A stretch of DNA of 59,944 nucleotides from Contendibacter sp031732755 (GCA_031732755.1 JAVMKI010000085.1:1-59944), one strand, 5' to 3'; positions 49,820 to 59,440 are shown, numbered from the stretch's first letter. The notes: generated by a model from the sequence alone, not told the origin. A program made the numbers and translations.

Positions 49820-50644
49820 TTGGACATCCTGTTAATTCTCAAGGCGCTGATACTCGGCCTGGTGGAGGCTGCCTCGGAATTCCTGCCAGTTTCCAGCACC
49901 GGCCATCTGATCATTGTAGGAGATTTCCTGGCGTTCACCGGACCGCGCGCGGAGGCCTTCGAGATTTTCATTCAGTTGGGAGCGATTCTCGCCGTGGTCT
50001 GGATTTATCGGGAGCGGTTGCTCGATATCGCCGTGAATGTGGATTGGGATCCCAAGGTGCAGCGGTTGGTGTTGAATCTGGCGATTGCTTTCGTGCCGGC
50101 GGCGGCGCTGGGGCTTTTAGCGCACAAGTATATCACCCAGTACCTGTTCAATCCGGTCAGCGTGGCGTTGGCGCTGGTGTTGGGCGGTATCGCCATTTTG
50201 TTGATCGAGCGCTATGCCCGAGTCGGTCGAGTACAGGTGATGGACGACATCGGCTGGAAAGATGCCGTGTGGGTCGGCATCGCCCAGAGCGTGGCTCTGT
50301 TTCCGGGCGTATCGCGGTCAGGCGCGACCATCATGGGGGGGATGTTGAGCGGAATGTCGCGGTTCGCGGCGACCGAATTTTCGTTTTTCCTAGCGATTCC
50401 GACCATGTTCGCCGCAACTTTCTACAGTCTTTATAAGGGATGGCACAACCTGACCTTGGCGGATGCGCCGGTATTTATGGTGGGATTCGTGGCGGCATTC
50501 CTGGGCGGATTGGCGGTGGTGCGCTTCCTGTTGGCTTATGTGGGCCAGAACAGCTTTGCGCCATTCGCTTGGTATCGAATCGTATTTGGCAGCCTGTTAC
50601 TCACCTATTTCCATTATCATCCCTGGGTGGGCAAGGGCGGATGA
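49820..50644 (+). CDS. uppP: Undecaprenyl-diphosphatase (BacA type)
   Basis: A 274-residue integral membrane phosphatase that recycles the undecaprenyl carrier lipid for peptidoglycan and other polymers. The two catalytic regions are EFLPVSSTGHLI (about residue 20) and PGVSRSGATIMGGM (about 160), and about eight membrane segments are visible. The start is a TTG at 49820, with AAGGAG six bases upstream; no ATG lies near. Stop overlaps the next gene by four bases (ATGA). Length is normal. Confidence 0.94.
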   Translation: MDILLILKALILGLVEAASEFLPVSSTGHLIIVGDFLAFTGPRAEAFEIFIQLGAILAVVWIYRERLLDIAVNVDWDPKVQRLVLNLAIAFVPAAALGLLAHKYITQYLFNPVSVALALVLGGIAILLIERYARVGRVQVMDDIGWKDAVWVGIAQSVALFPGVSRSGATIMGGMLSGMSRFAATEFSFFLAIPTMFAATFYSLYKGWHNLTLADAPVFMVGFVAAFLGGLAVVRFLLAYVGQNSFAPFAWYRIVFGSLLLTYFHYHPWVGKGG

Positions 50645-51081
50645 GTGAGATCGGGAATGCATTGGAGGAGAGCGGGGCAACCATGGGGGTGTTCTCCGAA
50701 GAATGGATGCATGCGTATGCACGGTTGTGGAACGCGGAACAGACCATGGTTCGTGAGTTGACCCGACAACGGTTCAACGCGGTGGTTGGATATGGTTTTT
50801 TGGATCAGCCCACGCCGCGTGGATTGTTGGTGGTGGTGCGCGGCGTCGCCGAACAGGCGGGTCAGTATGATGGCCGGGAACTGGATTGGGACTTGCGCGC
50901 TGGCTTGACGGACTGGCTCGAATGGCTGGAGCAAGGTTTCGACCTGCCGCGCCTCTTGGTTTTGGTGGGAACTCAGCGCTTGCAACTCTGGAAAGGCGAC
51001 CACAAGCGCATTCTGCGCAGGCCGCCGCTAGTCAATGCCCTGCTGCGGGCGTTCGCGCTGATGCCCGAGGTGCGTGTGTAG
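50641..51081 (+). CDS. SCP2-like sterol/lipid-binding domain protein
   Basis: A 146-residue soluble protein. FSEEWMHAYARLWNAE (about residue 17), FNAVVGYGF, PRGLLVVVRGVAEQAGQYDG and DLRAG (about 85) and KGDHKRILRRPPLV (about 120) resemble proteins annotated as SCP2 sterol-transfer family, found in bacteria with lipid or polymer metabolism. Its partner lipid is unknown. The ATG overlaps the uppP stop, so expression is coupled with undecaprenyl phosphate recycling. Confidence 0.6.
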   Translation: MSEIGNALEESGATMGVFSEEWMHAYARLWNAEQTMVRELTRQRFNAVVGYGFLDQPTPRGLLVVVRGVAEQAGQYDGRELDWDLRAGLTDWLEWLEQGFDLPRLLVLVGTQRLQLWKGDHKRILRRPPLVNALLRAFALMPEVRV

Positions 51082-51206
51082 GGTAGGTTTACGGATGCCA
51101 GAACCCCGCGCCGAGGGAAACATGAGGGAAGCGAAGTTCAGTGGCTTGCATCTCTTGAAACTTCGATCCAACCCGACCGTTCATTGATCACTGAGAAACT
51201 TTTTCC

Positions 51207-52601
51207 ATGCTCCGGATTTTCAACAGCCTGACCCGTCGGAAAGAACCATTCCAGCCCATCGAACCGGGCAAGGTGAAGATGTACGTATGCGGCATGACGG
51301 TTTACGACTACTGCCATGTGGGCCACGCGCGGGTCATGGTGGTGTTCGACGTGGTGCTGCGCTGGCTGCGCGTCCAGGGTTACGATGTGGTTTACGTGCG
51401 TAATATCACCGATATTGATGACAAGATCATCCGCCGCGCTCAAGAGAACGGCGAGGATTTTCGGGAACTCACCGCGCGCTTTATCCAGGCCATGAACGAG
51501 GACCTGGCTGCCTTGGCCATCTTGCCGCCGACCCACGAGCCGCGCGCGACCGATGCCATGGCCGACATGATCGCCTTGATTCAAACCTTGCTGGACAAGG
51601 GTTACGCCTATGTCGGCGCCAGTGGCGACGTCTATTACGATGTCAGCCGCTTTGACCACTACGGCCAACTGGCGAACAAAAAGCTGGATGATCTGCGTTC
51701 GGGCGCGCGAGTCGAGGTCGAGGAGGCCAAGGACGATCCATTGGACTTCGTGCTATGGAAAGCCGCCAAGCCCGGCGAGCCGAGTTGGCCGTCGCCTTGG
51801 GGGCCAGGCCGGCCCGGCTGGCATATCGAATGCTCGGCGATGTCCACGCGCTGCCTGGGCGAACACTTCGACATTCACGGCGGCGGCATGGACCTGAAAT
51901 TTCCCCACCACGAGAACGAGATCGCCCAATCCGAGGCGGCTAGTGGCCACCGTTGCGTGAATCTCTGGATGCACAACGGTTTCGTCCAGGTGAATGAGGA
52001 AAAAATGTCCAAATCGCTGGGCAATTTCTTCACCGTGCGCGAGGTGCTGCAACGCTATGCTCCGGAAGTGGCGCGGCTGTTCATCTTGACCAGTCATTAC
52101 CGGGGACCGCTGAATTACTCGGACGAAAACCTGGAGCACGCCAAGTCGTCGCTGACCCGGTTATACACGGCGCTGCGCGGTTTGCCGCTGGCGGAAGCGC
52201 CTATCGAAGCGAGTTGGCGAGAGCGGTTCGCGCAAGCGATGGACGATGATTTCAATACCCCCGAGGCGCTGGCGGTGCTCTTCGATCTGGCGCGCGAGGT
52301 GAACCGCCTGCGAACCGAGGACGAGACGGCGGCGGCACGGTTAGGGGCCAGCCTGCGGCAATTGGGTGAGTTGCTCGGTTTGTTGCGGACCGATCCGGAA
52401 ACATTCCTGCGGGGCGGTGAGGAAGGCAAGGAAGGAGAGTCGGCGTTGACTCCTGAACAAATCGAGACGCTGATCGCCGAGCGCACCGCCGCTCGCAAGA
52501 CGAAGCAGTGGGCGGAAGCGGATCGGATTCGCGGCTTGTTGCAGGAAGCGGGGATCGTGCTGGAGGACACGCCCAAGGGCACGATTTGGCGGCGGGATTG
52601 A
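51207..52601 (+). CDS. cysS: Cysteinyl-tRNA synthetase
   Basis: A 464-residue class I synthetase. Zinc and HIGH region: MYVCGMTVYDYCHVGHAR (about residue 25, with the HVGH form of HIGH). Zinc ligands continue in GWHIECSAMS (about 205) and the HENE motif (HHENEIAQSEA, about 232). KMSKSLGN is at about 268. The anticodon domain forms the C-terminal third. Length is normal. Single gene with a 125-base upstream gap in which I see no clear promoter. Confidence 0.95.
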   Translation: MLRIFNSLTRRKEPFQPIEPGKVKMYVCGMTVYDYCHVGHARVMVVFDVVLRWLRVQGYDVVYVRNITDIDDKIIRRAQENGEDFRELTARFIQAMNEDLAALAILPPTHEPRATDAMADMIALIQTLLDKGYAYVGASGDVYYDVSRFDHYGQLANKKLDDLRSGARVEVEEAKDDPLDFVLWKAAKPGEPSWPSPWGPGRPGWHIECSAMSTRCLGEHFDIHGGGMDLKFPHHENEIAQSEAASGHRCVNLWMHNGFVQVNEEKMSKSLGNFFTVREVLQRYAPEVARLFILTSHYRGPLNYSDENLEHAKSSLTRLYTALRGLPLAEAPIEASWRERFAQAMDDDFNTPEALAVLFDLAREVNRLRTEDETAAARLGASLRQLGELLGLLRTDPETFLRGGEEGKEGESALTPEQIETLIAERTAARKTKQWAEADRIRGLLQEAGIVLEDTPKGTIWRRD

Positions 52602-52609
52602 AAATTGGC

Positions 52610-52659
52610 TTGACGATGGTTGAGTTCAAAAATACAATTCCAAATTCCGTATGGAATTG
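52610..52659 (+). promoter_or_regulatory. Promoter of the tRNA cluster with an adjacent palindrome
   Basis: TTGACG (52610-52615) and TACAAT (52633-52638) are separated by a 17-base spacer. The -10 box merges with an inverted repeat: CAATTCCA (52635-52642) and TGGAATTG (52652-52659) with a nine-base loop. It lies about 50 bases before tRNA-Pro and would drive the Pro-Arg-His-Lys transcript. Confidence 0.65.
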
Positions 52660-52689
52660 AATGGATGTTAGCAGCGGTGCATTCGCGAA

Positions 52690-52766
<77 letters not shown>

Positions 52767-52806
52767 TGGCGCGGGCAGGGCGGGGGCTAGGATGGCTCAT
52801 GGCGCC

Positions 52807-52883
<77 letters not shown>

Positions 52884-52911
52884 AATCCCGGCCGGTTTGA
52901 CAGGTTCGATG

Positions 52912-52987
52912 GTGGACGTAGCTCAGATGGTAGAGCCCCGGATTGTGGTTCCGGTCGTCGTGGGTTCGAATCCCATCGTCCACCCCA
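52912..52987 (+). tRNA. tRNA-His (anticodon GTG)
   Basis: A 76-base tRNA. Acceptor GTGGACG pairs with CGTCCAC, followed by C73 and encoded CCA; the G at 52911 can serve as the G-1 specific to histidine tRNA. Anticodon stem CCGGA/TCCGG closes TTGTGGT, anticodon GTG. Confidence 0.96.
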
Positions 52988-53037
52988 ATAAAACTTGCTT
53001 TTCGGAACGGTTTTTGGTTCCATTCGCACTCGCTTTC

Positions 53038-53114
<77 letters not shown>

Positions 53115-53285
53115 TCCTCGCCGCTCGGCTTTTCCCCATATCCCCTCTTCCACTGTTAATTTCCCCAAAGGGAATGGCCTCGGACTGTCCCGGAGAGGCG
53201 CGTTGTCTTGTATACTCGCATCAAACGGTGGCCATTGCCGCCCGTAAGATTTTTGCATTCGCGTCGCCATGGCGCAGGGTTTATC

Positions 53286-53370
53286 GCGAGAGTGGCGGAA
53301 CTGGTAGACGCGCTGGATTTAGGTTCCAGTGGGGTAACCCGTGAGGGTTCGAGTCCCTCCTTTCGCACCA
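53286..53370 (+). tRNA. tRNA-Leu (anticodon TAG)
   Basis: An 85-base class II tRNA with a long variable arm (GTGGGGTAACCCGT region). Acceptor GCGAGAG pairs with CTTTCGC; A73 and encoded CCA follow. Anticodon stem CTGGA/TCCAG closes TTTAGGT, anticodon TAG, reading CUA and related codons. It is separated by 171 bases from tRNA-Lys and may have its own promoter, with a TATACT box near 53211. Confidence 0.96.
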
Positions 53371-53484
53371 TTACTACCACGCGCCTGGGAACAACTGGTT
53401 TGCCTTGGCTTGTGGAAAGCCGCCGGCGGTGCCAGCCCGGTCCGCTAACATACCACCAACGATTGACAGGTTTGAGGTACATCG

Positions 53485-54816
53485 ATGCAGGTTTCGGTTG
53501 AGACGCTGAACGATCTGGAACGTCGGGTGACCGTGCAGGTGCCCGCCGAACGAGTCGCCAAGGAAATCCAGGACCGCCTGGTCGCCATGTCACGCAAGGC
53601 GAAGGTGGCTGGCTTCCGGCCCGGCAAGGTACCGCTGAAGATCATAAAGCAGATGTATGGCGATCAGGCGCGCTACGAGACGGTCAGCGAGCTGATGCAA
53701 AACAGCCTGCGCGATGCGCTGGTCCAGGAAAACCTGACTCCCCTGGGTGGCCCCAGCATCGAACCCAAAGTGTTGGAAGAAGGACAAGCGCTCGAATACA
53801 GCGCCACCTTCGAAGTCATGCCCGAGTTTGACCTATCCGGATTTGACAATATCAAGGTCGAGCGGCCGGTGGCGGAAATCACCGAGCAGGATGTGGACCT
53901 GATGATCGATAACCTGCGCCGCCAGCGGACGAACTGGAGCGCGGTGGAGCGTCCGGCCCACGACGGTGATCGGGTTCGCTTCGATTTCGAGGGTAAAATC
54001 GACGGCCAGGATTTCTCGGGTAACAAGGGTACCAATGCGCAGGTGGTGCTCGGCGGAAAAACCATGCTTCCCGGGTTCGAGGCACAACTGATCGGTTTGA
54101 GCGCGGGCGCGGAGAGCGATTTCGACCTGACTTTCCCGGATGACTATCAGACGGCGGAGGTTGCCGGCAAGACAGCGCATTTCCAGGTCAAGCTGCATGG
54201 CGTCGAGGAAGCGCATCTGCCCGAGTTGGATGATGCGTTCGCCGCTAGCTTTGATGTCAAGGAAGGCGGGATTCCCGCCTTGCGTCAGTCGCTGCGCGCC
54301 AACATGGAACGCGAGTTACGCGACGGTATCCAGGCGGCGATCAAGCGTCAGGTCATGCAGGGTTTGCTCGATGGCAACCCCATTCCGGTGCCCCAGGCGC
54401 TTATCGGGGTTGAAATCGAACATCTGGCGAGCCAGTTGCGATTTCCCGCCGGCGATAACAGTGAAAGAGTGCGGCAGTTAAAAATGCAATTGTTCGAAGC
54501 CGAGGCTCGTCGGCGCGTGGCGCTGGGCTTGCTGATTTCCAAATTGGCGGCCAATCAGGGCATCGAGCCCGACGGACAGCGGGTTCGGGCGCGGCTGGAC
54601 GCCATTGCCGCCACCTATGAGGAACCCGCCGAGGTGGTGCGCTGGTACGAGCAAACGCCGAACGCGCTTGATAACGTGCGCGCCTTGGCGTTGGAGGATC
54701 AGGTCGTGGACTGGGTGCTGGAGCGGGCGCAGGTCACCGAAAAGACCAGCACCTTCGCCGAGATCATGACTCCCGGTCAACAGTCCCCAACAGCTCCAGC
54801 GGAGTCGGTCGAATGA
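53485..54816 (+). CDS. tig: Trigger factor
   Basis: A 443-residue ribosome-bound chaperone and prolyl isomerase. N-terminal ribosome-docking signature GFRPGKVPLKII (about residue 44); FKBP-type isomerase domain at about 155-240 (GDRVRFDFEGKIDGQ to LTFPDDY); helical arms to the C-terminus. GAGG precedes the ATG by about nine bases. First gene of tig-clpP-clpX-lon; its stop overlaps the clpP start by four bases. Confidence 0.95.
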   Translation: MQVSVETLNDLERRVTVQVPAERVAKEIQDRLVAMSRKAKVAGFRPGKVPLKIIKQMYGDQARYETVSELMQNSLRDALVQENLTPLGGPSIEPKVLEEGQALEYSATFEVMPEFDLSGFDNIKVERPVAEITEQDVDLMIDNLRRQRTNWSAVERPAHDGDRVRFDFEGKIDGQDFSGNKGTNAQVVLGGKTMLPGFEAQLIGLSAGAESDFDLTFPDDYQTAEVAGKTAHFQVKLHGVEEAHLPELDDAFAASFDVKEGGIPALRQSLRANMERELRDGIQAAIKRQVMQGLLDGNPIPVPQALIGVEIEHLASQLRFPAGDNSERVRQLKMQLFEAEARRRVALGLLISKLAANQGIEPDGQRVRARLDAIAATYEEPAEVVRWYEQTPNALDNVRALALEDQVVDWVLERAQVTEKTSTFAEIMTPGQQSPTAPAESVE

Positions 54817-55442
54817 ACGAAAGAGATTCTTCCGCCACCATCCAGGCGCTTAATCTGGTGCCGATCGTGGTTGAGCAGACCGCGCGCGGCGAACGGGCCT
54901 ACGATATCTATTCCCGCCTGCTGAAGGAGCGAGTGGTGTTTCTGGTGGGGCCGGTCGAGGATTACGCCGCCAACCTGGTCGTGGCGCAACTGCTGTTCCT
55001 GGAGGCCGAAAATCCGGACAAGGACATCCATCTTTACATCAACTCGCCCGGTGGTTCAGTCAGCGCCGGTCTGGCCATCTACGACACCATGCAATTCATC
55101 AAGCCGGATGTGAGCACCATGTGCGTGGGCCAGGCCGCCAGCATGGGCGCCCTGCTGCTAGCCGGTGGCGCGGCGGGCAAGCGGTTCTGCCTGCCGCATT
55201 CGCGAATGATGATTCATCAGCCGCTGGGTGGTTTTCAGGGCCAGGCAAGTGATTTTGACATTCATGCCCGGGAAATTCTGTTGGTGCGGGATCGCCTCAA
55301 CCGCATCCTGACCAAGCATACTGGCCAGCCGGTTGAAAAAATCGCGGTCGATACCGACCGTGACAATTTTATGGGTGGGGCCGAGGCGGTCGAATACGGC
55401 CTGATCGACGCCGTCTTGAACCAGCGCGCCCCCGCCAGTTGA
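54813..55442 (+). CDS. clpP: ATP-dependent Clp protease proteolytic subunit
   Basis: A 209-residue serine protease that forms the tetradecameric chamber used by ClpX and ClpA. Catalytic serine in GQAASMGALL (about residue 110), histidine in LPHSRMMIHQP (about 130), aspartate in DTDRDNFM (about 180). Oxyanion strand YINSPGGSV (about 76). Start overlaps the tig stop (ATGA), so translation is likely coupled. Length is normal. Confidence 0.96.
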   Translation: MNERDSSATIQALNLVPIVVEQTARGERAYDIYSRLLKERVVFLVGPVEDYAANLVVAQLLFLEAENPDKDIHLYINSPGGSVSAGLAIYDTMQFIKPDVSTMCVGQAASMGALLLAGGAAGKRFCLPHSRMMIHQPLGGFQGQASDFDIHAREILLVRDRLNRILTKHTGQPVEKIAVDTDRDNFMGGAEAVEYGLIDAVLNQRAPAS

Positions 55443-55560
55443 GAATCCACTTCATATCCCCCCGTCGCCGGGCCGCATGTTCCGGCGGCGCCCCATGCGA
55501 TATCCGTTGGAAACCAGCGTCCGCCGGTTCCACCGACCGCGCTATGACGAGGATGGCCTG

Positions 55561-56844
55561 ATGAGCAGAGACCGAAGTGATCGGGATGACGACAAGCTGT
55601 TGTATTGCTCCTTTTGCGGCAAGAGCCAGCATGAGGTGCGCAAGCTGATCGCCGGGCCGAACGTATTTATTTGCGATGAATGCGTCGAACTGTGCAACGA
55701 CATCATCCGCGAGGAAATGGAGGAGAACGCCCCGGCCGCAACGAGCAAACTGCCCAAGCCCCATGACATCAATCAGGTACTTGATGAATACGTGATCGGC
55801 CAGGAGCGTGCCAAGAAAGTCCTCTCGGTGGCGGTTTACAACCACTTCAAACGGTTGGAGTTGCAACGCGCCGGCCGCGCCAAGGACACCGAAATCGAAG
55901 TCGCCAAGAGCAACATCCTGTTGATTGGCCCCACCGGTTCGGGTAAGACCCTGTTGGCTGAGACTTTGGCCCGTTTGCTGAACGTGCCGTTCACCATCGC
56001 TGACGCCACGACCCTGACCGAGGCGGGCTACGTTGGCGAGGATGTGGAGAACATCATCCAGAAGCTGTTGCAGAAATGCGACTACGATGTCGAGAAGGCG
56101 CAGACCGGCATCGTCTATATCGATGAGATCGACAAGATTTCGCGCAAATCCGACAATCCCTCGATCACCCGCGATGTGTCGGGCGAGGGTGTGCAGCAAG
56201 CGTTGCTGAAGCTGATTGAGGGCACTCTCGCCTCGGTGCCGCCGCAGGGTGGGCGCAAGCATCCGCAGCAGGAATTCTTGCAGGTGGATACCTCCAATAT
56301 CTTGTTCATCTGCGGCGGCGCGTTCGCTGGGTTGGACAAGGTAATCCGCAGTCGTTCCGAAAAAGGCGGCATCGGTTTTTCAGCGGAGGTCAAAAGCAAG
56401 GATCTTGGCAAGGACCTCGGCGAGGTGCTGATGGAGGTCGAGCCGGAGGACCTGATCAAGTATGGCTTGATCCCGGAATTCGTCGGTCGTTTGCCGGTGG
56501 TGGCGACCCTAACCGAACTGGACGAGCACGCCCTGGTGCGGATCCTGACCGAGCCCAAAAACGCCATTGCCAAGCAGTTCAGGAAGTTGTTTGAAATGGA
56601 AGGCAGCGAGTTGGAGTTCCGCGAGGAAGCCTTGCGAGCGGTCGCGCGCCGAGCGATGGAACGCAAGACCGGCGCGCGGGGTCTACGCACCATCCTCGAA
56701 CATATCCTGCTGGACACCATGTACGATCTGCCGAGCTTGCAGAACGTGCGCAAGGTGGTGGTGGATGAATCCGTGGTCGGCGGCCGCGCCAAGCCTTATT
56801 TCATCTACGAAAATGTCGAACGCCGCACCGCCGCGCGCGAGTGA
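55561..56844 (+). CDS. clpX: ATP-dependent Clp protease ATPase subunit ClpX
   Basis: A 427-residue AAA+ unfoldase partner of ClpP. N-terminal zinc-binding domain with CSFCGKSQHE (about 16) and CDECVELC (about 41). Walker A GPTGSGKTLLAETLA (about 122), Walker B VYIDEIDKI (about 185), pore loop GYVGEDVE (about 155), the ClpP-contacting IGF sequence in GIGFSAEVK (about 275). The frame extends to 55477, but the ATG at 55561 has GAGG upstream and matches the family start. Confidence 0.96.
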   Translation: MSRDRSDRDDDKLLYCSFCGKSQHEVRKLIAGPNVFICDECVELCNDIIREEMEENAPAATSKLPKPHDINQVLDEYVIGQERAKKVLSVAVYNHFKRLELQRAGRAKDTEIEVAKSNILLIGPTGSGKTLLAETLARLLNVPFTIADATTLTEAGYVGEDVENIIQKLLQKCDYDVEKAQTGIVYIDEIDKISRKSDNPSITRDVSGEGVQQALLKLIEGTLASVPPQGGRKHPQQEFLQVDTSNILFICGGAFAGLDKVIRSRSEKGGIGFSAEVKSKDLGKDLGEVLMEVEPEDLIKYGLIPEFVGRLPVVATLTELDEHALVRILTEPKNAIAKQFRKLFEMEGSELEFREEALRAVARRAMERKTGARGLRTILEHILLDTMYDLPSLQNVRKVVVDESVVGGRAKPYFIYENVERRTAARE

Positions 56845-56920
56845 CGGTCCATCCGGCGGCCGCCGCGCGCGCCGGTGAGGTCGCCAGCCTCGGGGGAACT
56901 TGAGACTGGAAATGTGCAGG

Positions 56921-56947
56921 GGCCCGGTTGTGTTGAACAACCGGGCC
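56921..56947 (+). terminator. Strong hairpin between clpX and lon
   Basis: An 11-bp perfect stem (GGCCCGGTTGT at 56921-56931 and its complement at 56937-56947) with a five-base loop lies in the 145-base clpX-lon gap. There is no T-run after it. It may be a weak or partial terminator, or an RNA-processing site, that sets the ratio of lon to clp transcripts. Confidence 0.5.
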
Positions 56948-56989
56948 GCCGCTGATTCAATGGTTCGGATTACCCGCGGAGAGCCAGCC

Positions 56990-59440
56990 ATGCGTAGCGA
57001 AATCCCGTTTGACAGTTTGCCCCATCATACGCCGATGCCGGTTTTGCCGCTCCGTGACGTGGTCGTCTATCCGCATATGGTGATCCCGCTGTTCGTGGGT
57101 CGAGAGAAATCCATCCATGCGCTCGATCTGGCGATGCAGCAGCACAAGCGCATCGTGCTGGCGGCGCAGCGCGGCGCCGAGGTGGATGACCCGCGAACCA
57201 GCGATCTGTACGCCGTTGGCACGCTGTCGAACATTCTCCAATTGCTGCGGCTGCCGGATGGCACGGTCAAGGTGCTGGTGGAGGGTAGCCAGCGGGTGCG
57301 CATCCACCGCTTTACCGAAACCCGGTCCTGTTTCATCGCCGAAGTGTCGGTCTTGGAAACGTTGCCGGAGGAGGGGGTGGCCCAGGAAGTTCAGGGGTTG
57401 ATGCGCTCGCTGCTCAACACCTTCGATCAGTACGTCAAGCTCAACAAGAAGATTCCGGGCGAGGTGCTCAGTTCAGTCACCAGTATCGAGGACCCCGACC
57501 GACTGGCGGACACCATCGCCGCGCACATGACGCTCAAGCTGGACGAGAAGCAGAAGATTCTGGAAGTCCAACCAGTGTCCGAGCGTCTCGAACACCTGCT
57601 GGCTTTGGTGGAGGGCGAGATCGATATTCTTCAGGTCGAGAAGCGCATCCGTGGCCGGGTTAAGCAACAGATGGAGAAGAGCCAGCGCGAGTATTATCTG
57701 AACGAACAGATCAAGGCGATTCAAAAGGAACTTGGCGATTTGGAGGACGCGCCCAACGAAATCGAGGAACTGGGCCAGCGCATCGAGCGGGCGGGGATGC
57801 CCAAGGAGACCAAAGCCAAGGCCCAGGCGGAGTTGAACAAACTGAAGATGATGTCGCCGATGTCGGCCGAGGCGACGGTGGTGCGTAACTACATCGACTG
57901 GCTGGTCAACGTGCCGTGGCGCAAACGCACCAAGATCCATCAAGACTTGGTGGCGGCGGAAGAAATCCTGGAAGCCGATCATTACGGGCTGGAAAAGGTC
58001 AAGGAACGGATTCTCGAATATCTGGCCGTGCAACAGCGGGCGCGCAAGCTCAAGGGGCCGATCCTGTGCCTGGTGGGGCCGCCGGGTGTGGGTAAGACCT
58101 CGCTGGGACGCTCCATCGCCCGCGCCACCAACCGCAAATTCGTGCGGATGTCGCTGGGCGGCGTGCGCGATGAAGCGGAGATTCGTGGTCACCGCCGCAC
58201 CTATATCGGCTCGCTGCCCGGCAAGATCATCCAGAACCTGGCCAAGGTCGGCGTGCGCAATCCGCTGTTTCTGTTCGATGAGATCGACAAGATGTCCATG
58301 GATTTTCGGGGTGATCCCTCGTCGGCCCTGTTGGAAGTGCTCGACCCCGAGCAGAACAACACCTTCAGCGATCACTATCTGGAAGTGGATTTTGACCTGT
58401 CGGACGTCATGTTCGTGGCGACCGCCAACTCGCTCAACATTCCACCGCCGTTGCTGGACCGCATGGAGGTCATTCGCATCCCCGGCTATACCGAGGACGA
58501 AAAGCTGAATATCGCGTTGCGCTATCTGGTTCCCAAGCAGGTTACCAACAATGGCCTGAAGGAAGAGGAGCTGGAACTCGTCGAAGATACCATCCGCGAC
58601 ATCATTCGCTTCCATACCCGGGAGGCCGGGGTGCGTAATCTGGAACGCGAGATCGCCAAGATCTGCCGCAAGGTGGTCAAGGACATTACCCTGCATCCCA
58701 CCGACCACCGAACGGTCGTCACCCCTGATCTACTGGAGAAATACCTGGGCGTGCGCCGTTTCCGCTACGGCTTGGCCGAGGAGCAGGATCAGATTGGCCA
58801 GGTGACCGGCCTGGCTTGGACCGAAGTCGGCGGCGAGTTGCTCCGTATCGAAGCAGCGCTGGTGCCTGGCAAGGGTAAACTGATCCATACCGGCCAATTG
58901 GGCGAGGTGATGCGGGAATCCATCCAGGCGGCGATGACCGTGGTGCGTAGTCGCGCCGAGATGCTCGGTATCGATCCGGACTTTCATCAGAAGTATGATC
59001 TGCATATTCATGTACCCGAAGGAGCCACGCCCAAGGATGGCCCTAGCGCGGGCATCGGCATGTGTACGGCGCTGGTTTCAGCCTTGACCCGGGTTCCCGC
59101 GCGGGCCAGCGTCGCCATGACCGGCGAGATTACCTTGCGCGGCGAGGTGCTGCCCATCGGTGGCCTCAAGGAGAAACTGCTGGCCGCGCACCGGGGTAGC
59201 ATCGCGACCGTGGTGATTCCCGAAGAAAATCGTAAGGATTTGACGGAAATCCCGCAAAATATCCTGGCCCGGCTTGAAGTGCGGCCCGTGCGCTGGATCG
59301 ATCAGGTGCTGGAGATCGCGCTGCAAACGCAACCGGCCCCCAGAGTTCGGGATGCGGCGGATCAGGACGAGCCGGCAACCACGCTGCCGGATCCCGCCGC
59401 CAAAACTGGTGGTGTCCTGGATGGTGCGCGCGCTCACTGA
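56990..59440 (+). CDS. lon: ATP-dependent protease Lon
   Basis: An 816-residue AAA+ serine protease that degrades misfolded and regulatory proteins. N-terminal substrate domain starts PMPVLPLRDVVVYPHMVIPL-type sequence (landmarks LPLRDVVVYP). Walker A GPPGVGKTSLGRS (about 365), Walker B PLFLFDEIDKM (about 425). Protease Ser-Lys dyad in KDGPSAGIGM (about 683) and GGLKEKLLAA (about 727). Start at 56990 has GGAGAG seven bases upstream; the open frame extends to 56900 through the hairpin. A short disordered tail follows the protease domain. Length is normal. Confidence 0.95.
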   Translation: MRSEIPFDSLPHHTPMPVLPLRDVVVYPHMVIPLFVGREKSIHALDLAMQQHKRIVLAAQRGAEVDDPRTSDLYAVGTLSNILQLLRLPDGTVKVLVEGSQRVRIHRFTETRSCFIAEVSVLETLPEEGVAQEVQGLMRSLLNTFDQYVKLNKKIPGEVLSSVTSIEDPDRLADTIAAHMTLKLDEKQKILEVQPVSERLEHLLALVEGEIDILQVEKRIRGRVKQQMEKSQREYYLNEQIKAIQKELGDLEDAPNEIEELGQRIERAGMPKETKAKAQAELNKLKMMSPMSAEATVVRNYIDWLVNVPWRKRTKIHQDLVAAEEILEADHYGLEKVKERILEYLAVQQRARKLKGPILCLVGPPGVGKTSLGRSIARATNRKFVRMSLGGVRDEAEIRGHRRTYIGSLPGKIIQNLAKVGVRNPLFLFDEIDKMSMDFRGDPSSALLEVLDPEQNNTFSDHYLEVDFDLSDVMFVATANSLNIPPPLLDRMEVIRIPGYTEDEKLNIALRYLVPKQVTNNGLKEEELELVEDTIRDIIRFHTREAGVRNLEREIAKICRKVVKDITLHPTDHRTVVTPDLLEKYLGVRRFRYGLAEEQDQIGQVTGLAWTEVGGELLRIEAALVPGKGKLIHTGQLGEVMRESIQAAMTVVRSRAEMLGIDPDFHQKYDLHIHVPEGATPKDGPSAGIGMCTALVSALTRVPARASVAMTGEITLRGEVLPIGGLKEKLLAAHRGSIATVVIPEENRKDLTEIPQNILARLEVRPVRWIDQVLEIALQTQPAPRVRDAADQDEPATTLPDPAAKTGGVLDGARAH

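Noticed and set aside
56899..56930. Heat-shock sigma-32 promoter before lon
   Set aside because: CTTGAG could be a -35, but no CCCCAT-like -10 lies at the right distance.
57473..58708. 411-codon minus-strand open frame opposite lon
   Set aside because: Shadow of a highly conserved gene.
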